A DNA stretch of 7,126 nucleotides from assembly GCA_964648365.1 (NCBI GenBank), contig CAZYLK010000246.1:1-7126 (forward strand). The letters are read 5' to 3'. Source of the stretch: SURF-32 sp964648365. Lineage in GTDB: Bacteria > Planctomycetota > Phycisphaerae > UBA1845. The notes below the pieces were generated by a model, which was not told where the DNA came from, did not search any database, and worked only from the letters and a program-made list of their open reading frames with translations. A program made the translations under genes and the position numbers. Of this stretch, positions 1 through 5,353 are shown in pieces (positions within the stretch are counted from its first letter, which is position 1; each line of letters starts with the position of its first letter).

Positions 1-853
1 AGTCGATGATCGCGCCGGCCACGTCGATGTTGGTGGCTTTCTCGATGCCTTCCAGACCGGGCGACGAGTTGACCTCCATGATCTGCGGGCCGTCCTTGCC
101 CTCCAGCATGTCCACGCCGGCAATGCGCAACCCGACGATCTGCGCCGCCCGCACCGCGGCCTCTTCGAAGGCCGCGTCCAGCGTGACGCGCTCGGTCGAG
201 CCGCCGCGGTGGACGTTGCTGCGGAACTCGTGGCCGGTGGCCGAGCGCCGCATGGCCGCCACGACGCGGTCGCCGACCACGAACGCGCGGATGTCTTTAC
301 CCTTGCTCTCTGCCACGAATTTCTGAATGAGCACGTTCTGCTTGGCGCTTTGCAGCGTCTCGATGATCGCTTCGGCGATCTTGAGGTTCTCCGCCAGGAT
401 CACCCCGACGCCCTGGGTGCCTTCGAGCAGTTTCACGATCACCGGCGCCCCGCCGACCCGCTCGATGGCCGGCAGCACGTCTTCCTTGTCGCGCACGAAT
501 GCCGTGTCCGGGATGCCCACGTCGTGCCTGCTGAGGATCTGCAGGCAGCGCAGCTTGTCGCGAGAGTGCGAGATGCCCAGGGCCGAGTTCGCGCAAAAGA
601 CACCCATCTGCTCGAACTGACGAACCACGGCCGTGCCGTAGTACGTGATCGACGCGCCGATGCGTGGCAGCACCGCGTCGAAATGGCTGACCGGCTTGCC
701 CTTGTAGTAGAGGTCGGGATTGCGTTCTTCGAGGGAGATCGCAAAACGCATCGTGTCCAGCACGCGCACGGTGTGGCCGCGGCCGGTCGCCGCCTGTCGC
801 AGGCGGGCCGTGCTGTAGGACTTGGGGCTGCGCGAGAGGATGGCGATCTTCAT
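1..853 (-). CDS. rimK: RimK, ribosomal protein S6 glutamate ligase (3' end cut by window)
   Basis: ATP-grasp ligase that adds glutamate residues to the C-terminus of ribosomal protein S6 in the cytoplasm, using ATP. Reading the minus strand from ATG at 853 gives 284 residues with no stop before the window edge. It closely follows E. coli RimK as I remember it: N-terminus MKIAILSR, HFDAVLPRIG (57-66), SRDKLRCLQ (97-105), ATP-binding K141 with the loop EGTQGVGV (144-151), KDIRAFVVG (186-194), NVHRGG (213-218), and the metal-binding end MEVNSSPGLEGIEKAT (259-274; E260, N262). E. coli RimK has 300 residues, so about 15-20 C-terminal residues lie beyond base 1. Its start overlaps the stop of the upstream RimB-like gene (ATGA), which suggests translational coupling. 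No Shine-Dalgarno site is obvious inside that overlap. Family assignment is very secure; whether S6 is the target in this organism is inferred. Confidence 0.96.
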   Translation of the reverse strand, partial: MKIAILSRSPKSYSTARLRQAATGRGHTVRVLDTMRFAISLEERNPDLYYKGKPVSHFDAVLPRIGASITYYGTAVVRQFEQMGVFCANSALGISHSRDKLRCLQILSRHDVGIPDTAFVRDKEDVLPAIERVGGAPVIVKLLEGTQGVGVILAENLKIAEAIIETLQSAKQNVLIQKFVAESKGKDIRAFVVGDRVVAAMRRSATGHEFRSNVHRGGSTERVTLDAAFEEAAVRAAQIVGLRIAGVDMLEGKDGPQIMEVNSSPGLEGIEKATNIDVAGAIID

Positions 854-1392
854 GCGTCGCCCGCTTTCGAAGCGCGCGCCCGGCCGTCGTCCTGCGCCTC
901 TCCCCGAGGCGTCGCGCGGCCGGGGCGCGTCGCAGTCCGCCGCGGGCCGACGACGGATACGAGCGCCTTCCGCTTGCCTTGCAGATACTTCCGCTTCGGA
1001 TCGATGAGAAACCCCTCCACAGCCTTGCGCCCCAGGAGCATCCGGCAGAGCATCTTGTCGCGCCGCACCAGGCTCAACTCGATGCGCCGTTCGATCGTAC
1101 CCATACGGATGGTCGTCTCCACCACGAATCGATCCTGCGTGTGGCCCGTGCTCGATCGGATCCGCGTCGTCCGCACCAAATCCGCCTTGATCGGCACGTG
1201 GCGGAAGGGCGCCTTCCGGCTGGTGACCAGGTGAAACCGCACCCGCCCGCCCTTGAGCTTGACCACGTCCTCCACGTGGACGGCGCTGGTGCGGGCGCCG
1301 GTGTCGACCTTCGCCTCGATGCCGTCGACGCCCCACTCCGGCAGCGCCACGATCTCCCGCCAGCCGATGACCTCGCGCCGCGTCCGCTTCAT
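850..1392 (-). CDS. RimB-like retropepsin-type protease (PF05618, 'ATP-dependent Zn protease' family)
   Basis: A 180-residue cytoplasmic protein of the PF05618/COG4067 family, often annotated 'ATP-dependent zinc protease' but carrying a retropepsin-like aspartic motif. The motif KVDTGARTSAVH (28-39) holds the likely catalytic D30 in DTGA. Other family blocks are IKADLVRTTRIRSSTGH (68-84), RFVVETTIRMG (88-98), ERRIELSLV (101-109) and MLLGRKAVEGFLIDP (118-132). Residues 145-180 form a basic, low-complexity tail. The open frame continues far upstream, but similarity begins at MKRTRREVIGWREIVALPEWG, so I use ATG at 1392; a GGGA stretch lies a few bases upstream. It overlaps rimK by four bases. 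In pseudomonads a family member (RimB) is encoded with RimK and takes part in control of S6 modification, so a related role is inferred. The product is certain at family level; the substrate is unknown. Confidence 0.9.
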   Translation of the reverse strand: MKRTRREVIGWREIVALPEWGVDGIEAKVDTGARTSAVHVEDVVKLKGGRVRFHLVTSRKAPFRHVPIKADLVRTTRIRSSTGHTQDRFVVETTIRMGTIERRIELSLVRRDKMLCRMLLGRKAVEGFLIDPKRKYLQGKRKALVSVVGPRRTATRPGRATPRGEAQDDGRARASKAGDA

Positions 1393-1454
1393 GCCATCCC
1401 GCGCTCCAAGGTGGCCCTCCGCGCCGCCGCCGAACGACCGGCGCGGTGTCGCGA

Positions 1455-1484
1455 AGCTTACGGCCCGCGACGGACGGGCGTCAA
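1455..1484 (-). promoter_or_regulatory. Candidate sigma70-type promoter of the rimB-like/rimK operon
   Basis: On the minus strand TTGACG (plus-strand 1479-1484, 5 of 6 matches to the -35 consensus) is followed after 18 bases by TAAGCT (1455-1460, 3 of 6 matches to the -10). Transcription would start near 1448, leaving a leader of about 55 bases before the ATG at 1392. It is the best -35 box in the 159-base divergent gap between the operon and the HAD gene. The -10 match is modest. Confidence 0.42.
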
Positions 1485-1538
1485 TTCGCGGCCGGCTCCG
1501 TGTGACCGGCATCAATGGCGGACATCCGACTGGCGGTC

Positions 1539-1544
1539 TACAGT
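1539..1544 (+). promoter_or_regulatory. Possible -10 element (TACAGT) of the HAD gene, leaderless arrangement
   Basis: TACAGT matches the -10 consensus at four of six positions and ends seven bases before the ATG at 1552. The predicted transcription start therefore falls on or next to the start codon. No Shine-Dalgarno sequence lies upstream of this ATG, which fits a leaderless message. No convincing -35 box is seen 16-18 bases upstream (TGGCGG at about 1516), so support is weak. Confidence 0.25.
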
Positions 1545-1551
1545 ACGCGAC

Positions 1552-2256
1552 ATGCCCGTAGAACGATCCATCGCACTGGGCGAAGCCAGGTTCCTCACCT
1601 TCGACTGTTACGGCACCCTGATTGACTGGGAGTCCGGGCTGCGGAACGCGTTCCGGCGAGCGCTGCCGACGGCGACGCCGCAGAGGCTGGCGGCGGTCTT
1701 CGATCGGTATCTGGAGGTCGAGGCGCAGGTGGAATCCGAGTCCTACCGCTCGTATCGCGAGGTCGTTGCGGAGGCCGGGCGGCGCGTCGCCGGATCGCTC
1801 GATCTGGAGATTCCTCCGGCGGCCGCGGGAGCGCTGGCGGACTCGGTCGGCGACTGGCAGCCCTTTCCGGACACCTGCGCCGCCCTCCAGACGCTCAAGC
1901 GGCGGTGCCGGCTGGGCATCCTGTCGAACGTCGACCGGGATCTGTTCGCCCGCACGGCCGCGCGGCTGGGCATCGAGTTCGACGCCGTCATCACCGCGCA
2001 GGACGTGCAATCCTACAAGCCCGCCCACGGCCACTTCGCGCGGTTCGCCGCAGCGCATGGCCGCGACGGCTGGATCCACGTCGCCCAGAGCCAGTTTCAC
2101 GACGGCGTACCCGCCCGACAGCTTGGCATCCCGTTCGTGTGGATAAACCGCCGCGGGGAACGCCGCATCGGCGAAGTCTCCCCCGTTGCGGAATTCCCCG
2201 ATCTGCGTACATTCGCCGCGACGCTGGCGCCGCCCGCGTCCGAACCTCGCCCGTAA
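1552..2256 (+). CDS. HAD-superfamily hydrolase, haloacid dehalogenase type II-like
   Basis: A 234-residue soluble hydrolase of the haloacid dehalogenase superfamily. Motif I is FLTFDCYGTLIDW (14-26) with nucleophile D18; the DxYGTL form is typical of the 2-haloacid dehalogenase (type II) branch. Residues 30-105 form the helical cap (ESESYRSYREVV). Motif II is LGILSN (121-126, S125). Motif III is SYKP (154-157, K156). Motif IV is not the usual GDS/GDD but HVAQSQFHDGVPARQLGI (176-193, D184), a variant I recall from other predicted members of this branch. The ATG at 1552 begins just before motif I, and length is normal for the family. The last residues (ASEPRP) are encoded by a GC-rich repeat. 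The substrate may be a haloacid or a phosphate ester and cannot be told from sequence. It diverges from the rimB-like/rimK operon. Confidence 0.9.
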   Translation: MPVERSIALGEARFLTFDCYGTLIDWESGLRNAFRRALPTATPQRLAAVFDRYLEVEAQVESESYRSYREVVAEAGRRVAGSLDLEIPPAAAGALADSVGDWQPFPDTCAALQTLKRRCRLGILSNVDRDLFARTAARLGIEFDAVITAQDVQSYKPAHGHFARFAAAHGRDGWIHVAQSQFHDGVPARQLGIPFVWINRRGERRIGEVSPVAEFPDLRTFAATLAPPASEPRP

Positions 2257-2302
2257 GGCGGCGGCCGGCATCCGAACCGCGACCGTCAGGGAGCGGCCAT
2301 GA
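2239..2302 (+). repeat. Tandem pair of 32-base GC-rich repeats (TCCGAACC...CGTNAGG type)
   Basis: Bases 2239-2270 and 2271-2302 are adjacent 32-base copies, 24 of 32 positions identical; both begin TCCGAACC. The HAD stop codon TAA (2254-2256) is inside copy 1, and the next gene's AGGGAG (2288-2293) and ATG (2299) are inside copy 2. Translated in one frame the element reads SEPRPSGSG, and in reverse PLPDGRGSD. Those strings recur as spurious peptides in planctomycete and acidobacterial genomes, from memory, which suggests a dispersed intergenic repeat family. The tandem similarity is seen directly; membership of a genome-wide family is inferred. Confidence 0.6.
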
Positions 2303-2655
2303 CGCATGACGCCGCACCGACGCTTCCGGCGCGGCCTACGGCGCCGGTCACGATAGCGACGGCGCGGCGGTCCTTGATCGAACCTGACATGATCCCGAAA
2401 GTACTGGAACAATTCGAACCCGGCACTCCCGTTCGCGTAACACAAGTCGTGCAGCGCCGCGACCAGTCCTATGAAGCGGAAGTCGTCGGCGTGGTGATGG
2501 CCTGGGAGGATGAACCGACTGGAAGCTGGCATGCCCACGGCAAGAACGACAAGCTGTGGCTCAAACGCCTGAAGCTGCGTAAGGCCGACGGCGAAGTCAC
2601 CAAGCTCGTCGTGGACGACTCGACGCGCATCGCCCGCATCGAAGCGGCCAAGTAG
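2299..2655 (+). CDS. Conserved-looking small protein of unknown function
   Basis: A 118-residue predicted cytoplasmic protein with no signal peptide or membrane segment. Residues 1-25 are alanine/proline/threonine-rich and probably disordered. From M31 (MIPKVLEQFEPGTPVRVTQ) it looks like a compact, strand-rich domain: PVRVTQVVQRRDQSYEAEVV (44-63), GVVMAWEDEPTGSWHAHGKNDKLWLKRL (64-91), and ADGEVTKLVVDDSTRIARIE (96-115). The GSWHAHGKNDKLWL block rich in W, H, K and D looks selected, and I have an impression of similar proteins in Planctomycetes, but I cannot name a family or function. AGGGAG sits five bases before ATG 2299; ATG 2389 (residue 31) is the alternative start and would drop the disordered part, which partly derives from the repeat. 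A GC hairpin follows the stop directly. Confidence 0.8.
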   Translation: MTHDAAPTLPARPTAPVTIATARRSLIEPDMIPKVLEQFEPGTPVRVTQVVQRRDQSYEAEVVGVVMAWEDEPTGSWHAHGKNDKLWLKRLKLRKADGEVTKLVVDDSTRIARIEAAK

Positions 2656-2673
2656 CGGCGGCGGGGCCGCCGC
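2655..2673 (+). terminator. Perfect GC hairpin after the 118-residue gene, possible terminator
   Basis: GCGGCGGC (2655-2662) and GCCGCCGC (2666-2673) form a perfect 8-base-pair stem with a GGG loop, starting on the last base of the TAG stop codon. No run of T follows, so it does not fit a classical rho-independent terminator. It may still stop or stabilise the transcript. Confidence 0.4.
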
Positions 2674-2674
2674 A

Positions 2675-2696
2675 GGGAGTGAGGGAGTGAGGGAGT
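2675..2696 (+). repeat. AGTGAGGG octamer array, left copy
   Basis: GGG followed by two full AGTGAGGG units (2678-2685, 2686-2693) and a partial AGT. It is the reverse complement of the CCCTCACT array at 2896-2930, so the two face each other across about 200 bases. Confidence 0.75.
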
Positions 2697-2895
2697 CGGG
2701 GCGTCAAATCCGGCACAGGCAGTCGGCGGGGATCGCGTTCCGCTGTTCGCCCTGGGGGAGCGCGATGATAGCGAGGGGCTTCAGCCTCTGGTTTGGTGTT
2801 CCCATTGCCCGGTGCACCCCTCGTTCCATCGCATCCGAAAGCCGTCTCCTCTCTGCGCGGATGTTTGCATTCCCAAGAAAAAGCTGCCCCATCTT
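2697..2895. other. Intergenic segment between the two octamer arrays
   Basis: No credible gene is seen here. The open frames that cross it have no recognisable composition or start site. The segment holds a small palindrome (2774-2789) inside a sequence reading GCTTCAGCCTCTGGTTTGG. Its reverse frame gives GTPNQRLKPLAII, a string I associate with dispersed intergenic repeats in Planctomycetes; that association is from memory. It is probably repeat-derived spacer lying upstream of the WecA-like gene. Confidence 0.45.
2774..2789. repeat. Short inverted repeat, AGGGGCT-TC-AGCCTCT
   Basis: Arms 2774-2780 and 2783-2789 pair at seven positions, one as G-T wobble, with a two-base centre (effectively a four-base loop). 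It lies in the middle of the array-bounded gap and could be the core hairpin of a dispersed repeat. Confidence 0.45.
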
Positions 2896-2930
2896 CCCTC
2901 ACTCCCTCACTCCCTCACTCCCTCACTCCC
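2896..2930 (+). repeat. CCCTCACT octamer array, right copy
   Basis: Four perfect CCCTCACT units (2896-2903, 2904-2911, 2912-2919, 2920-2927) plus CCC. The array ends ten bases before the ATG of the WecA-like gene and replaces any Shine-Dalgarno site there with pyrimidine-rich sequence. It is inverted relative to 2675-2696. Confidence 0.85.
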
Positions 2931-2940
2931 TTCTTCAACC

Positions 2941-4035
2941 ATGCTCCTGCTGATCGCCATCTCGTTCGGCGGACCGTTGACGATGTCGCTGCTGCTGACG
3001 GCGCTGGTGCGGCGATGGTCGATCCGGCGCGGGTTCATCGACCGGCCCGGCGGGCACAAGCAGCATGACGCCCCGATCGCGCTAGGGGGCGGCATCGCGA
3101 TCGCAGCTTCCGTGATCCTGCCGGTGCTGGCAGGCGCGGCCGCGGCGTGGCTGGTCGCCGGGGGGGGGCGGGCTGTTCCGGCGTGGCTGCCGGCCATCTT
3201 TGCCACCCACGCGGAGGGGGCCGCCTCCAAGCTGCGGCTGGCGGCGGGCATCATGCTCGGGGCCATCGCGCTGCACGTCGTCGGGCTGATCGACGATCGC
3301 AAGGCGCTAGGCCCCTGGCCAAAGTTTGCCGCCCAGTTCGCCGTCGCGTTCTGGGTCAGCGGCGTGCTCGGTCTGCGGGCGGTGCAGGCGCTGGGGCCGA
3401 TCCCCTCCGCCGCCCTCACGGCCCTCTGGATCGTGCTGATCACCAACGCGTTCAACTTTCTCGACAACATCGACGGACTCAGCGCCGGCGTCGGCGCCAT
3501 CGCGTCGGTGATTCTGGCCGTCACCGCCATCGCGGCCGGGCAGGTGTTCGTCCCCGCCATGTCGCTGGCGCTGGCGGGTTCGCTGGCCGGGTATCTGTTC
3601 TTCAACTTCCCGCCCGCGAAGATTTTCATGGGCGACGCTGGAAGCCTGGTCATCGGGTACATGCTGGGCGTGCTGACGATCCTGACGACGTATTATGATC
3701 CGCGCTTGGGCCTCTCTCCCATCGGCGTGGCCGTGCCCATCGTTGTCCTGTCGGTGCCGCTCTATGACGTCATCAGCGTCGTCACCCACCGAGTGCGCCT
3801 GGGCATCAGTCCGCTGAAGGGCGATCGCCGCCATTTTTCGCATCGACTGGTGAAAAAAGGCATGAGCGTTCGCGGCGCGGTGCTGACGATCTATCTGGCC
3901 ACGGCCGCCACCGGCCTGTCCGCCATCGTCCTTCCCCGCGTCAGCAACCAGACGGCCGCACTGCTGCTGGCCCAGTGCGTGCTGATCGTCGTGATGATCG
4001 CTATACTGGAGCACATGCCGGGCAGGAAAGAGTGA
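2941..4035 (+). CDS. WecA/TagO-type polyprenyl-phosphate GlcNAc(-like)-1-phosphate transferase
   Basis: A 364-residue multi-pass inner-membrane enzyme of the MraY/WecA family (Glycos_transf_4). It moves a sugar 1-phosphate, usually from UDP-GlcNAc, onto undecaprenyl phosphate to begin a surface polysaccharide. In order: a first membrane helix (2-23); DRPGGHKQHDAPIALGGG (34-51); GLIDDRKALGPWPKF (115-129) with the D118-D119 pair; TNAFNFLDNIDGLSAG (168-183), the family's NxxNxxD.xDGL block; FNFPPAKIFMGDAGSLVIG (221-239) with D232; and GDRRHFSHRL (294-303), the WecA-type cytoplasmic histidine motif (H298, H301). That last motif argues for WecA/TagO rather than MraY. About ten hydrophobic helices are present. 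ATG 2941 gives a complete first helix; the open frame runs upstream through the CCCTCACT array, which I exclude. No Shine-Dalgarno site is seen. A G9 run (3160-3168) encodes GGG at 74-76. The exact sugar is unknown, and no other polysaccharide genes lie nearby. Confidence 0.93.
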   Translation: MLLLIAISFGGPLTMSLLLTALVRRWSIRRGFIDRPGGHKQHDAPIALGGGIAIAASVILPVLAGAAAAWLVAGGGRAVPAWLPAIFATHAEGAASKLRLAAGIMLGAIALHVVGLIDDRKALGPWPKFAAQFAVAFWVSGVLGLRAVQALGPIPSAALTALWIVLITNAFNFLDNIDGLSAGVGAIASVILAVTAIAAGQVFVPAMSLALAGSLAGYLFFNFPPAKIFMGDAGSLVIGYMLGVLTILTTYYDPRLGLSPIGVAVPIVVLSVPLYDVISVVTHRVRLGISPLKGDRRHFSHRLVKKGMSVRGAVLTIYLATAATGLSAIVLPRVSNQTAALLLAQCVLIVVMIAILEHMPGRKE

Positions 4036-4299
4036 TCCGCAGGCGCTCGCGGAGGGATGAATCCACAGGTTCCCGGATTTTCGCAGACCAAAAGAGACTG
4101 GAGTATGCTGTCGGATGCCTGGTTTATCATAATGCAATTCTCACTCCGACGCTTCCATTACTGCTTGCTTAAACAGCCGCGTTGGCGAACCGGAATCGTG
4201 TCCAGCGGAAACGTCATTGGTAGACATGGCCGGGGCCGCAAGCCTTTACGACAATCCTTCTGAATCTGCGAGAATCTGAGAAATCTGCGGATTCTCATT
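4036..4299. other. Intergenic segment, less GC-rich than its surroundings
   Basis: No supported gene is present. A 68-codon frame from 4057 has its GGAGGG directly against the ATG, no recognisable protein pattern, and ends in the repeats, so I leave it out. The stretch 4085-4200 is visibly richer in A and T than the genes. TATCATAAT (4125-4133) resembles a -10 box (TATCAT or CATAAT, each 5 of 6), but no matching -35 is seen. CGGATTTTCGCAGA (4074-4087) is a 12-of-14 inverted match to 4265-4278. A small TCCGC/GCGGA hairpin (4036-4053) follows the WecA-like stop without a T run. Confidence 0.4.
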
Positions 4300-4327
4300 T
4301 TGCCCAATCAACAATCTGCGGATCTCG
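4263..4327 (+). repeat. Cluster of AATCTGCG-type short repeats upstream of rsmG
   Basis: Related units occur at 4263 (AATCTGCGAGA), 4273 (AATCTGAGA), 4282 (AATCTGCGGATTCTC) and 4313 (AATCTGCGGATCTCG). The unit AATCTGCGGATT is itself nearly palindromic. GAGAATC (4270-4276) and GATTCTC (4290-4296) form a perfect seven-base inverted repeat followed by ATTTT. Repeats of this type (AATCTGCGAAATCTGCGG) are, from memory, common between genes in Planctomycetes. The cluster ends just before the probable GTG start of rsmG and contains the alternative TTG start at 4300. Confidence 0.7.
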
Positions 4328-4332
4328 CATCT

Positions 4333-5046
4333 GTGACAACGATCGACGCGTTCATACCATTCCGCGATGCGCTGGTGGCGGCGTGCGAGGCGTTGCCGTT
4401 CGTCGTCGACGACGCGCGCACGGAACCCATGTTTCACCACTATGCGCAGATGGTCGCCGCCAACGCACAGTTCAACCTGACCCGCGTTACCGACCCGGTC
4501 GAGGCGGCCGTGAAGCACTATGCCGATTCATTGTCGCTGGCGGCGTGGCTGCAAGCGGCGGGCGCGCGAGCCACACCCGCGGCGACACGCATCCGCACGA
4601 TGCTCGACATCGGCTCGGGCGCCGGCTTCCCGGCCGTGCCGATCGCGATCGCCTGCCCGCATCTCTCCATCACCGCGATCGACGGCACCAGCAAGAAGAT
4701 CCGATTCATACAGGCGTTCATCCAGGCGGCCCGTCTGGCCAATCTGACCGCGATCCACGCCCGGTCGGAGCACTGGAGCACGCCTGAGCGATTCGATCTG
4801 GTGGCGGCGCGGGCCCTGGCGCCGGCTGATCGGTGCCTGGCCTGGGCGGCGCCGCTGATGGCGGCGGGCGGGCGCATCGCACTGTTCAAGACGGCAACAC
4901 TCGACAAGGAGGAGGAAGCGGGGTTGGGCCGTGCGATCCGCCGGCTCGGGCTGGTCGAGCACGATCGTTTCCCATACGAACTGAGGGTCGGCCCGGAGGT
5001 GCTGCGGCGGGCACTCCGCGTCTTCGGCCGGGTGCAACCCGACTGA
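4333..5046 (+). CDS. rsmG: RsmG (GidB), 16S rRNA G527 N7-methyltransferase
   Basis: S-adenosylmethionine-dependent enzyme that methylates N7 of G527 in 16S rRNA of the small ribosomal subunit; 237 residues from GTG 4333, against 207 in E. coli. Family marks: ANAQFNLTRVTDPVEAAVKHYADSL (43-67), matching the N-terminal helical part of E. coli RsmG; the SAM-binding loop TMLDIGSGAGFPAVPIAI (89-106); AIDGTSKKIRFIQ (115-127); a RSEHW acidic/aromatic loop (144-148); and FDLVAARALAP (154-164). The C-terminus ends in RRALRVFGRVQPD. There is no ATG before residue 31, so the start must be GTG 4333 or TTG 4300. I prefer GTG because the extra codons from TTG are repeat sequence and the family is usually shorter. 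No strong Shine-Dalgarno site is seen. The frequent partner mnmG (gidA) is not in the window. The gene is separated from its neighbours by about 300 bases on each side, so it is probably transcribed alone. Confidence 0.95.
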   Translation: MTTIDAFIPFRDALVAACEALPFVVDDARTEPMFHHYAQMVAANAQFNLTRVTDPVEAAVKHYADSLSLAAWLQAAGARATPAATRIRTMLDIGSGAGFPAVPIAIACPHLSITAIDGTSKKIRFIQAFIQAARLANLTAIHARSEHWSTPERFDLVAARALAPADRCLAWAAPLMAAGGRIALFKTATLDKEEEAGLGRAIRRLGLVEHDRFPYELRVGPEVLRRALRVFGRVQPD

Positions 5047-5194
5047 ACGGCGGCTCCAGCCCCCGCTGCGGGCCTCCGCACGAACGATGTGCCCCCCAGG
5101 CTCTAACCCTCCGACCCGGCGGCTGTCCCCCAGGTATGACCGCGGTGGTGCGCCGGGCGCTGGCCGGGGCGACCGGGCGACGCCGTTACGAGGG

Positions 5195-5222
5195 TTGCCG
5201 GCCAGTGCCGGCACTGCACAAT
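5195..5222 (+). promoter_or_regulatory. Candidate promoter with a 14-base palindrome filling the spacer
   Basis: TTGCCG (5195-5200, 4 of 6 to the -35) and CACAAT (5217-5222, 4 of 6 to the -10) are 16 bases apart. The perfect palindrome CAGTGCCGGCACTG (5203-5216) lies between them and abuts the -10 box, where a repressor dimer or a MerR-type activator could bind. It would drive the lipoprotein/hydrolase operon with a leader of about 130 bases. Both boxes are modest matches, and a palindrome of this length is expected about once by chance in a window of this size and GC content. Confidence 0.3.
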
Positions 5223-5346
5223 GAGGGAGGAGCGGTCGAGAATCTTCCGCTACCCGGGCCGAATACCGCCGCGACGGCCGGCCGCGGCGCCGGCACCTCC
5301 CGCGACTCATGGTCTGCGGAGCCGGCTTGTGATCCAAAAACACCGA

Positions 5347-5353
5347 AAGGAAG
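5347..5353 (+). promoter_or_regulatory. Ribosome binding site AAGGAAG deciding the lipoprotein start
   Basis: AAGGAAG ends four bases before ATG 5358. It is the clearest Shine-Dalgarno sequence in the window and fixes this start against the long upstream open frame. Confidence 0.75.

Noticed and set aside
850..2538. A 562-codon open frame on the minus strand
   Set aside because: Only its last 180 codons (from 1392) match a family. The rest runs antisense to the HAD gene and the 118-residue gene and is low-complexity arginine/glycine sequence kept open by GC bias.
2675..2930. The octamer arrays as a CRISPR array
   Set aside because: Units are eight bases, contiguous and without spacers, and no cas gene is present.
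2812..2940. Upstream extension of the WecA-like gene
   Set aside because: The extra 43 codons translate the CCCTCACT array (SLPHSLTPSLP) and precede the natural first membrane helix.
4036..4053. TCCGC/GCGGA hairpin after the WecA-like stop as terminator
   Set aside because: Only five base pairs with an eight-base loop and no T run.
4057..4263. A 68-codon frame in the gap before rsmG
   Set aside because: The purine-rich GGAGGG abuts the ATG with no spacing, the protein has no recognisable pattern, and its end runs into the AATCTGCG repeats.
4401..4414. Perfect 14-base palindrome CGTCGTCGACGACG inside rsmG
   Set aside because: It is explained by GC-rich codons for V-V-D-D and is expected by chance at this length; no regulatory context.
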